Source: Poecilobothrus nobilitatus | Lineage: Eukaryota > Arthropoda > Insecta > Diptera > Dolichopodidae | NCBI GenBank assembly: GCA_947095535.1 | Contig: OX352774.1 | Location: forward strand, 1,054,001 to 1,118,000 | Direction: 5' to 3' | Length of the DNA stretch: 64,000 bases | Shown here: positions 54,546 to 64,000 of the stretch, piece by piece | How positions within the stretch are numbered: position 1 is the stretch's first letter | Layout of the letters: each line of letters starts with the position of its first letter | The notes under the pieces: generated by a model | Told to the model about the DNA's origin: nothing | Database searches by the model: none | The model's input: only the letters and a program-made list of their open reading frames with translations | Made by a program: the position numbers and the translations under genes

Positions 54546-55590
54546 CAAGTAAAAGTAACAGTAAGTCGATGCAACCGACTTATTTATACCCTACACCTAA
54601 ATAATTCAAATTAAATTAAAAATCCATAAGTTATTTTAGTTAGGTATTTAATATACCTAAGCTAAAAAAATAAATGCTTTTACAACCTTTGTACAAAATT
54701 CCAGATTTCTATCTTTATTAAATTCGAAAATATGCTTGTTAGGTCTTGGGAAGTGTGTGAAGGTACCCGGACCACCACCCCAATTCATTTCAAATTTTAG
54801 AGGCATCATCAGAACAGGGTAGAACTCTCTTATATTAAATTTCAAGTTTTTATATTTATTAATTTCGAAGATATGCTTGTTTGGTCTTGGGAGTTGTATG
54901 GCAGATAGCCGAACAACCATTCCAATTCATCTGAAATTTTAGGCAAATCAGGGATTCATGAAACAACATCCTCGTATCAAATTTGCAGTGTCTATCTTTA
55001 TTAATTTCGAAGATATGCTTGTTTGGTTTTGGGAGTTGTATGGAAGGCACCCGAACAACCCCTCCAATTCATTTCAAGTTTAAGGCAAATCAGGGATTCA
55101 GGAAACAGCACCCTCGTATCAAATTTGAAGTTTCTATCTTTATTAATTTCGAAGATATGCTTGTTCGGTTTTGGGAGTTGTGTGGGAGGTACCCGAACAA
55201 CTCCTCCAATTCATCTCAAATTTCGGACAATTCAGGGATTCAGGAAACAACACCTTAGTACCAAATTTGAAGTTTCTATCTTTATTAATTTCGAATATTT
55301 GATTGTTCGGTTTTGGGAGTTGTGTGGGAGGTACCCGAACCCATGGTCCGATTTCGCCCATTTGCAATCCCCGCCTTATTTTAGTCATTGTTAACCTACA
55401 GTATAAATTTCATCAAGATAGCATAATTATTTTATGAGTTATCGTGCGTACGGACGGAAATCGCTAAATCGACTCAGGAGGTGATCCAGAATATATGTAT
55501 ATACATGTAACTCGCTTCCTTTTGGTGGTTACAAAAACCATACCAAAGTTAATATACCCTACCCTACCCTATACTTTAAGTGTAGGGTAT
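54546..55590 (+). mobile_element. DINE-1-like element with 142-bp tandem array
   Basis: Left end CAGTAAGTCGATGCAACCGA then TTATACCCTACACC; right end CCATACCAAAGTTAATATAC then AGTGTAGGGTATAAAAAG. Between them about five units of 140-142 bp (unit marks at 54730, 54871, 55013, 55155 and 55295, each with ATATGCTTGTT and TTGGGAGTTGT). The distal part has CGTACGGACGG, AAATCGACTCAGGAGGTGAT and ACTCGCTTCCTTTTGGTGG, matching the fly DINE-1 core. Long open frames through the array arise because the period allows them; they are not genes. Confidence 0.8.
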
Positions 55591-55734
55591 AAAAAGTATA
55601 TTTTTTAGAGTGAATAAAAATAACTTTAATTTCATATTAATAATTACATAAAACAAATAGGTACATAAAATAAAATATTACTAAAATTTAGAGTTATATA
55701 AAATAAAATATTACCTAATTTTCTTCTAATACTT

Positions 55735-56960
55735 TTCAAATAGTATTGCAATTTAAAATTTTATTCATAAAAAGATTATTCTATAATTTATATCATGTAA
55801 GTACATGAATATTCTATTTACAATAATTTTTTTTTTATAGACTGTATAGAAAAAAACGAAAATTGCTTAACCAGAATTTGGTACTTCTTTTTTTCATTTC
55901 TTTAAAATATTGCTGAAAAATATGATTTGAAAGTTAATTTTTTTATTGACATAAAGAAAAAACTACAAACTTTATTTTTATATAAATTTTATAATTTTTT
56001 AATATAATTAAAAATATAAAAACTTAGTTTGAACTAAAATATATTTACCAAATTTGCAGTACAATCTATTAGACAGCTTTTAAATTATTAGGTTATGTTC
56101 ACTAATTTATTAGTTTTTTAGTTTTAATATTGTTTTGTTCTAGATGAATTATTTTATTTTGTTTTTATTTAATTTCGTTGTTTAAATATGAATTATATTA
56201 TTTTGTTTTTTTGTTAAAAAATTATTTATTTATTTTATTATTATGTATATTGGAAATAATTTTTGTTATTTTAGTTTTTTTTTTGTTATTTTAGTTTAAG
56301 GCCTAGCCTAGTCTTCAGGCAATACCACTTTAAAAAAAATTAGACTTATTCCCTATAATATTAATTTATTTCATTATATTAATAAAAATTATATATAAAT
56401 TAACATAAATTAACTTATTGTAAAAACAATTAAATAATTTATTTTTTATACTTAATTTTATATGCAAGTTAAGACTCCTGTACGTGCATTAATTAAAACA
56501 TATAAAAAACCAGACACTTTGTCAGCAGATTTTCAATAAGTTTAGTTTTAAGAATGTTCAATAATTTTAATTTAATATCAAATTACAATATTTTAATAAT
56601 TTTAATTTTAATTATTTCTCACGGGAAATAATAATTTCGAAATAATGTAAAATTGTTATATCAGCATATTTTATAATATAAATTAGCTGTTAGAAATTAG
56701 TTAAGTTACAGTTTAAATTTGTCAATCAAATAAATAGTTAAGTGGACTTTAGTCCAAATATTCATTTTTTTAAATAGAATTTATATTAAAATTCTTAACT
56801 TGCATTCTAAAAAATTTACCTTATTTACTAAACCAAATCGATATTGCCATAAAAATTATTTTACATTTTTTTTGCTCCGTGATGCGCCAAATTAATGTTT
56901 TTTAAAAAAGTTTTTAAGAAGCTTTTTTTTGTTGAAAACAAACCCAAACAAAACTTCTAT
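55735..56960 (+). repeat. family D repeat, second long copy
   Basis: Matches blocks of 32480-33520 and 16870-17200 in a different order: 55735-56110 corresponds to 33172-33520, 56120-56470 to 32500-32825 and 56800-56960 to 32815-32960. Noncoding. No termini recognised. Confidence 0.7.
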
Positions 56961-57045
56961 TTTCCCGTGTAAATTGTAAAAAATAAAAATGTAGACAATA
57001 TTTTAATTTTTTTTATTTTATTTATTTACTCTTTATGTATATAAA

Positions 57046-57933
57046 GGGTTTTCCAATTTGAGTGATATGATTTCTTTTCAAAGAAACACTCTAATTGTTA
57101 AGCAAATTCAAATGTTTTGTATTTAATGTGAAGTACAATCGATACAATTAATTTCTGAATAAAACGTCATTCAAATGGCCTGCACGACTTCTTTTGCAGG
57201 AACGAATTCGATGAACCAATTTTCGAGCACTTTTTCCACTAAATCAGGTCGTATGTCATGAATAGCACGTTCAATATTGACTTATTAAGCTTGAAGAGAG
57301 TCTGGTTTATTGCTAAAGACTTCAAATAACCCCACAAGAAATAGTCTAGTGGTGTTAAATTACAACTTGGAGGCCATTCAATGTCACAATTTCTTGAAAT
57401 AATCGAATCTTCAAACTTTTCTCGCAATAATTCGGTTGTTGCACGTAGCCTCGTCTTGTTGGAACCAGATGTTGTCAAGATCAACTTCTTCCAATCGGCT
57501 ATAAAAAGTTGGTTATCATCAATCTATACCACCCTCCATTAACAGTAACGGTGTTACCAGCTTCATTTCGAAAGAAGTGCGGACCGATGATTCCACCAGA
57601 CCAAAAACCACACCAAACTGTCAATTTAGGTGAATATAATGGTTGTTCATGAATAATTTGTGGACTTTCTTCGCACCAGAATCAATAGTTTTGTTTATTT
57701 ACCGCACCACTCAGATAAAAGTGAGCCTCATCGGAGAAGATGATTTTCTTAAAAAAATCGTTAACGTTTTCAAGTTGTTCCAAGACAAAATCAGCAAATT
57801 CACGACATTTACGGTGGTCCATGATGAAATTGTAAACATTACTGAATACAATTAAAAAAAAAATACAGATCATGACATACTACAAATGGCCGAAACGTCA
57901 CTTAGAAATCATATCACTCAAATTGGAAAACCC
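57046..57933 (-). mobile_element. mariner element, internally deleted, with both ends
   Basis: Inverted ends GGGTTTTCCAATTTGAGTGA continuing TATGATTTCT (57046-57077) and its complement (57903-57933), with TA next to both ends. The minus strand reads HRKCREFADFVLEQLENVND, IIFSDEAHFYL (first catalytic D), then DNIWFQQDEATC (second D), LREKFEDSIISRNCDIEWPP and CNLTPLDYFLWGYLKS (third acidic position). At 888 bp it is shorter than a typical 1.3 kb mariner. The N-terminal helix-turn-helix region is missing and frames are shifted, so it can only be a passive copy. Confidence 0.9.
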
Positions 57934-58289
57934 TATACATGTAACATTGATATCATACTTTATCTTGTCTTTGTTTAAAATCAAATACTGCCCTGCCATA
58001 CTTCCAAACAGCTGAAGGTTGGAATAAGGAAGTAAATTTTCTATTTGTTTGCTAGTTTATTTAGAAATGTGAATTGAATTATATATATCAAAAATTAAAT
58101 TTTTAAGTAAAATTGAAAGAAAATTTTTAAATATTAATTATTAAATATTCATCTTAGGTGTTAAATATTAAATAGCAAATCTTAAATATTAAATAACAAC
58201 AAAAAACAAATTCTTAAATAGTTTGTACCTTATATAAACAAAAAAACATAGTAGAGATAATTAGTATTAGTGCATTAACTCTTTCCTAT
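57934..58289. other. intergenic, no gene seen
   Basis: AT-rich with TTAAATATTAAATA simple repeats at 58130-58190. Confidence 0.5.
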
Positions 58290-61200
58290 TTTTAGGTTGG
58301 ATTTTATTATTTATTTGTATGATGAATGATTGCCGCTCGTTATATAATGTTGACTGGTGCCCTCTGCCCTGCTCCTAATGTTCCCGATGATCACCCGGTG
58401 AGTTTTGTGTGTCGTGCAAGTATTTTTTTAGTTCTTTATTAAACTTATCCAGCGTTTGTTGATATATTATACTAATTGGAAGTGCGTTGAAAATTCTTAC
58501 AGATGAAAATAAAAGGTTGCTCCTGATGAATTCGTTTCTTGTATGACGCGTGATAATATGGTCTGTAGATCTTGTGTTGTACGTATGATTATCTCCTTGT
58601 CTCGGTAGTGTGATGTTCAGTTTGTGTTTTGTTTTGAATATATATTTTGCTTTTTTTTGCTTTAAGAGATGATGTATGTCGTAAGTGTTTCTGAATAGCT
58701 GAATAATCTTCGTATGGCTCTGTTAATTAGCACGTGTACCTTCTTTATTACGTATGCCGGACAATTTGACCAACAAGTTATGTTGTATAGAATGGTTGAT
58801 TTAATATGTGTGTTGTAAACATGATATGCCGCTTCTCTTGATAATTTTACTCTTGTTCTTTTTAACGCTTTTACTAATGCCGCTATTTCATTGATGAATC
58901 CTTCCACATGTTGATCCCATTTCCATTTTCTTCCATTAGAACCGCCAAGTATTTGAATTTTGTAACCTTCTCGATGTTATGCCCGACTATGCTTATATTT
59001 CGTGTAAAACTTAACGCCCTTTTTATAGCGAATATCATCAATTTTGTTTTTGTGCTGTTTAGAGTGAGCTTGTTACCGAGTTTCCAATTTTTAAATTTGG
59101 TGAGGGCTTCGTGTCGTCCGCAAAAATTATATATATTCCCGCTAACCCCACTTCCTTCATATTCTGTATATATAAGAGATATAATGTTGGGCCTAGTACT
59201 GATCCTTGTGGCACACCGAAGTTTATTCTATGTGATTTGCTTTGTTTATCCTTAATTTTTGTTACCATTCATCTGTTTGATAAGTAATCCTTCAAAAGTC
59301 GCTTTGCCACTCCTCTTAACCCAAGTTCATCTAACTTCTCCAGTAGTGTTTCACGGTGTACCGTGTCGAAGGCTTTCTGCAAGTCGATAAAAACTGCTGC
59401 CGTGAAGTATCCTTCTTCTATTTGGCCATTGATGTATCTTTTTACTTCTGTTGTCGCCATTTCTGTGCTACATGCTTTTTGAAATCTGAATTGATTATCG
59501 TCGAATCCAATTGTTTTTGTGATAAACTCCTTTATCCTTGAGTTGATGATTTTTTCATAAAATTTTCCTATGTTGTTTATCAATGTTATTGGCCTGTAGT
59601 TCTCTAATTCGCTTTTGCTACCCCTCTTATGCAGTGGAATTGTATAGCCTTCCCTACATATGGCTGGAATTGATCTTGCTTCCAATAGTTCGTTTAACAG
59701 TTTCGCCAGCGGCGGTATTATAATATGGCCTATATATTTAAGTTGACATGTTGTAATTCCGTCCGGTTCCGCTGAATTGGTGTTCTTCAAATGTTTATGA
59801 TGTTTATAATTTCTTTTTCGTTTGTGGGTTGTAGAAAAATCGACTTGTTGTTTAGCACATTCACTGCCGGATTTATGTTTATATTTATTTTATCATTTAG
59901 CTTAAAACCAATTGTTGCAAAATTTGTGTTTGTTGTATCAATAATTGTATCCCTTTTTCTTGTTACATTGTTGTTTAGTAGATTATTAATTGTTTTGAAT
60001 AACTTTTTTGCGTCGTTCCCTACTTTTAATACTTTGCTATTGTCCATCGGATTTTTCTTGTGCTGTTTGTATAATCTGTCTCTCTTTATCATCAACTGTA
60101 ATATTTCTTGAGTTATCTAGCTATTGCTTCTTGTCCTTATTATCTTTGTATAGGTGCTCCTTAGCCTTCTGAATCATTCTAGTTAACTGCTCGATGTTCT
60201 GCAATTTGTTCTTCTGATATGCATTTCCTGATTTCATCCTGGTATGTGGCTTTGTTTAGGTGCCGTATGTTCGTTTTTTCTATCTTGTATTTTAACGCTG
60301 TGGTTTTAGATATATTCTCCGTTATTATTTTGTGGTCGAAATATGGATTGTCAATGAGATGAATTTTTATACTATATTTACATTCTTCTATGTTTAAAAT
60401 TACATGGTCGATTATGGTGTTAGTGTTGTAGGTTGTGCTTGTTGCTGCGTCCATCTTGATTTCGTTGAGTATTCTAGTCCCATTTGCTTTTAACATCTCC
60501 TGATAGTTTTTTATTGCCTGCGTCATGCTCAATAGGTCGATGTTGGTATCAGCGAACATTATCATATTGTGGTGTCTGCTGAATAGCTCTTCTATATGAT
60601 TTGTGAAGTCGTTATCCTCGTTTATTTCAGCTTTGTATGCCGTGAGTATTTTTAAGTTCCCTTCCTTCGTTGAAATTCCTGCTACGATAGTATTGTACTT
60701 CCTGTTTTCTTCTACAGTGTTGCAAACGATGTCATTTTTAATGAAAATTGCCGATCCTCCACCCCTATATGTGTCTTTACATATATGGCTTTGTATCCTG
60801 GTAAATTATAATATATCGTCTCTCGTGTGTAAATCCATGCTTCATTTATTATTATTATATCTGCTCCATTATTGTATCTAATGCTGCATGCTTCTATTTC
60901 CGTTAGCTTGTTCCTTATACTTCGTTCCTTATATGTCGTTCCTGCAACCTCTATATACAAGGTCCATCTTCTTGTTGCCTGGTCTTCCTTCAAATGTACT
61001 ATCTTTATGTCTTCTTCTATGTTTTGGTTAAGCTGCGTGATCTCTTTCTTTAGTTCTTCCGTCGTCGTTGTTTCCTTCACTTGTTGAGATGATCAATATT
61101 CCCCCTCTAAATATTGTAAATAGGCCCTAAAGATTGTAATAGGTGTTTTCAACTTTGCCGGTATAATATTTTCTTTGATTTTCTTTTTCGTTACTTCCGA

Positions 61201-61350
61201 TGTTTGGATTATTTTCGACTTAACTACTATTGTTTTATTGCATTTGTATGATTTTTAGTATCCTCTATGGTTCCTCTGGTTATTTCCGCATATGATATAG
61301 GTATTTTCGGTTTTGTATTTTCCTTGTTTATCTTGTTAAGCTTATTGTTA
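58290..61350 (-). mobile_element. non-LTR retrotransposon (jockey/CR1 group), near complete
   Basis: Minus-strand order: endonuclease blocks ADIIIINEAWIYTRETIYYN and LPGYKAIYVKTH (60712-61080), MFADTNIDLLSMTQAIKNYQ and HVILNIEECKYSIKIHLIDN (60179-60565), a linker (59787-60095), reverse transcriptase EPDGITTCQLKYIGHIIIPP, LENYRPITLINNIGKFYEKI, FIDLQKAFDTVHRETLLEKL (59269-59790), GVPQGSVLGPTLYLLYI and IIFADDTKPSP (59059-59268), then AAYHVYNTHIKSTILYNITC and TYNTRSTDHIITR (58480-58907). All main motifs are present, but the frame is broken at several points. No RNase H, so it is a different lineage from the Loa-type copy. Ends are approximate. Confidence 0.85.
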
Positions 61351-61859
61351 ATTGTGTGTGTAATTGTGTATTAATTATCCCGTACTATATTAATTACCAC
61401 TCTCAGATAATAGTTGTACTTTTACATTTTATTGTTGTTTTTGTATGTGCAATTTTATTGCATTATTATATTTTATATATGATGTACGATACTTGTTTAT
61501 AAGGATTATATTCAATATTTTTTAAGTAATTAATTTTGACTGTAGTTATTATTTGTTTACAAAAATTAGTTCTATATAATTAACTTTTATGTGTAATTTA
61601 TTTTGCTATATTATATATATGTATATTATAATTATTTGTACTATAATAGTTGTGATCAAATTTCTTTAATCAAATTAATATAAAATACTTGCAATTCTCC
61701 TTCACTATACTAGTAATTTCAAAAAAAAAAATTTCAATTCTTCCGTCTTACTAACTTATGTGTCTTATCACTCCAACAGATGAAAAAAATAGTGCATATA
61801 TAACAGATGAAAAAATAGTGCAATGTGTATTTACAATATTTACTTTTTTTTTAGTTAAT
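61351..61859. other. AT-rich, no gene seen
   Basis: Possible continuation of the LINE 5' region up to about 61350, then AT-rich sequence with an ACAGATGAAAAAATAGTGCA doublet near 61778 and 61804. Confidence 0.45.
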
Positions 61860-62655
61860 GCGCCAGTTATAGCTATCAATTAAATGCTTTCGGAAAATGT
61901 TTATTTTCAATTTTTTTGCAGCAAAGATATATAAAATTTAACAAAAGTGTTGATTTAATGATTAAATAATTTCTAAAGAATAAATTCTGCTACGAATTTT
62001 TAAATTTTTAAATTTAAGTTTAATATTTAAAAATAAAATCAATTTTATGATTTTCCGTATTGGTAATTAAATTATTTTCCTGAACAACTGATCAGTAATT
62101 TTGCTAATGAAACAAAATTGTTTCAATGACATATGTTCTATTTCTTCCCATTTCAGTTTGTCATTAAAAAAAATTCTGATATATTTCATTATGATTTTGT
62201 GTTTTAATTAGTTTAAACTTCAAATTTGTTTTTTTATTATTTTGTTTAAATTTAGTTTTAAAATTTTTTGTTTTAAAATGGAAATTTCAAAAAAAGTAAA
62301 AAACAAAATTAATTCTAGAAAATTTATACTATTTTATTCTCAATTCAGCCAATGTCATTATTAAATAAAAAAATCTTTTTTTATTTTTTATTAGTACTAT
62401 TTTCTACCAATAATAATTAAATAAATTAAAATAATAAAATATAAATTAATATAATATTAAAACATCGAAGTAACGCTAACAAAAATTTAAATTACATTTA
62501 TTTTTATTTTGCCTTCATTATTGTTATTTGCCATTTGACAAATAATTGAACTGACAGTTTTCTCTGATTGCTATAATCGCCTATACGGAAAAAAGTATAA
62601 ATTTTCAATGAAACGTTTTTTTCGAAAGCATTTCAATGATAGCTATAACTGGCGC
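61860..62655. mobile_element. GCGCCAGTTATAG-family miniature element
   Basis: Left end GCGCCAGTTATAGCTATCA followed by ATTAAATGCTTTCGG; the right end is its complement, with about 35 bp of good pairing. The 796-bp interior is noncoding and matches 43620-44188 in reverse orientation over AACAAAAGTGTTGATTTAAT, AAGAATAAATTCTGCTACGA and similar tracts. No target duplication read. Confidence 0.75.
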
Positions 62656-63211
62656 CTATCGCTGGACGATCTTTGTTATAGAGTTTTCGCTTTTATTGTC
62701 ATTTTTGTATCTGCTATCTATGCTCTAACAGTTTCTTGGATTAATCGCTGTAATACCAAACAGACAAGCATTTATACCAAACAGACCTATGAGTTGTTCC
62801 TCCACCTGGTTTCGTCTGGCGCTGCCATTATTTTGTTTTATTGGAGATATTTGTCGACCGTCGCAGAATTTCGATATGATTATGTATATAGTACAAACCA
62901 CAATTCCAACCATCGACTATCGACCATCAGCGAAATTTTCTCCGCTCAACTATTTTTCGTCAGAAGAAACATAATTGTAGCAAAACGAAAAATAAAAATT
63001 ATCAACAAAAATTTAATCAACAATTTACAGAAGTATAATATTTATTCGCTTCTTTGTTGGACTACAAAAATTTATTTGCTTTATAAATATATAAAAATTC
63101 TGTAAAATTCTTTTGAATTGTTTTTTGACGTTTAAAGGAAATACCAAAATGCTGTCAAACTCGACTACAGCAAAAAATAAAATAGATCTATTTCGACAAC
63201 AACGAAAATTT
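62656..63211. other. no supported gene
   Basis: TATCTATGCTCTAACAGTTTC followed by TTGGATTAATCGCTGTAATA resembles the right end of the AAGGCTGG miniature family, so a decayed copy probably ends near 62770. The 165-codon plus frame 62608-63105 starts inside the preceding element's terminal repeat and is not supported as a gene. Confidence 0.45.
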
Positions 63212-63403
63212 ATTGTTTTTCTTATTGCATTTCTCTGCCACATAAATGAGGACAGGAAATTACACAGCCTTTTCTGTTCAGGCGTGGCTGTACATGTCGT
63301 AAGGGGGAATAACTCTTACGACGTGTGTGTGATTCGAACCCACACTCCCTCGGTATTTACAACGTATTTTATATGCTCTAACCCACTAGGCCACCGAGGC
63401 CCC
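63212..63403 (-). mobile_element. tRNA-derived SINE, copy 4 (full length)
   Basis: The minus strand begins GGGGCCTCGGTGGCCTAGTG (perfect A box TGGCCTAGTGG), has a GTGGGTTCGAATCAC B box, the TCGTAAGAGTTATTCCCCCT body and the GTGGCAGAGAAATGCA end. It is flanked by ACAACGAAAATTT (63199-63211) and ACGACGAAAATTT (63404-63416), 12/13 identical. The A tail is short and interrupted. Confidence 0.9.
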
Positions 63404-63416
63404 ACGACGAAAATTT

Positions 63417-64000
63417 GGTTGGACGACGATCGTCACTATAATTTTATCGTCGCGAATTTTTCGTTGATGGTCAGAATTTTGGTTTTACCTTGGTAAAATG
63501 ATTATGATGATTCTCAAATTGAATATCAACTCAATATCAATCTTTTCTACTTTAGATGAAACTGAATTTAACATTGATTGTTGTTCGTTGAGTGAAAAAA
63601 ATGTCGAAAAACGAAAAGAAAAAGTTTTTGCGTAAATGCATGTTTATATATATTATGGAGTTAAGAAAAATAAAACAGATAAAAATATTTTAGCAAAATT
63701 TTAATAAAAAAGTAGGAATAAAACAAAGATAAATAAAGTAGTAAAAGTGCTGTAGCACATAGTACAAATAATCGGTGATATAAGTATTATCCTTTGTAGA
63801 ATCGAACTTTTTGGAATTGTAGTATCTATAATCGAAATATTTAATAACGACTCATCCATTTTAAAAAAGGCAAAGTTGTGTACTTGTGTTTCGTCGTTGT
63901 CTCCATTTTTATTTTCCACTTCATTATCGTTTAATGAATTTTTAATGTAAAAGTTAAAAGTTATACGCATAAAAGCAGTGGATAATAGTGTTGGAAAAAA
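63417..64000. other. no gene seen
   Basis: A GACGATCGTCACTATAATTT patch near 63425 is GC-richer but gives no protein match. The 89-codon minus frame at 63701-63970 has no recognisable feature. Confidence 0.45.

Noticed and set aside
54983..55394. Overlapping open frames of 81-123 codons on both strands
   Set aside because: They arise from the roughly 142-bp tandem array, whose units keep frames open on both strands. The same peptides reappear in each unit.
62608..63105. 165-codon plus-strand open frame
   Set aside because: It begins inside the terminal inverted repeat of the 61860-62655 element and crosses a probable decayed miniature-element end. No domain or family resemblance; treated as chance.

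Overview
This is nuclear DNA from an insect, most likely a higher (brachyceran) fly. It is very AT-rich, carries short GT-AG introns, and is full of (TACATATG)-type microsatellites. Its mobile elements (a Helitron/DINE-1-like family, mariner, a Loa-type LINE with RNase H, a 17.6/297-like gypsy, P-like and PIF/Harbinger remnants) are typical of Diptera. The species assignment is an inference. I see no prokaryotic organisation, CRISPR array, rRNA or intact tRNA gene.

Only one gene looks intact and selected: a five-exon plus-strand gene at 39455-42573 encoding a 952-residue ESCO/Eco cohesion acetyltransferase, with the family C2H2 zinc finger and C-terminal acetyltransferase domain. Just upstream are a 0.8 kb inverted-repeat element (38318-39090) and a decayed ITPase-like pseudogene (37853-38195). 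A few other coding-like tracts (1847-2032, 18781-18984 minus, 30226-30930 minus) are unrecognised.

The rest is a layered cemetery of mobile elements. Left part (1-16 kb): an inverted-repeat-bounded element, a transposase relic, a foldback-type element carrying a SINE, jockey, hAT/ZBED5-like, Loa and PIF/Harbinger relics, and Helitron-like termini. Middle (16-37 kb): a 6 kb pair of inverted 0.7 kb arms, two copies of a CACTG-terminus element with 7-bp target duplications, a P-like element inserted in a miniature element and itself carrying a second copy of that family, a gypsy fragment and a THAP-domain relic. Right part (44-62 kb): a roughly 6.2 kb Loa-type LINE flanked by a 15-bp duplication and itself invaded by a tRNA-headed composite element, a DDE transposase split by a Helitron-like insertion, two mariner remnants, a jockey fragment, a P-like transposase C-terminal relic, a 142-bp tandem array inside a DINE-like element, and a nearly complete second LINE.

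A tRNA-derived SINE occurs four times. Three copies have readable target duplications with both ends present, and two copies can be compared with an unoccupied homologous site elsewhere in this window. The window therefore records relative insertion ages. I found no coherent new multi-gene system; the most unusual items are the SINE, the nested insertions, the duplicated module in the Eco protein and the terminus-defined Helitron-like family.
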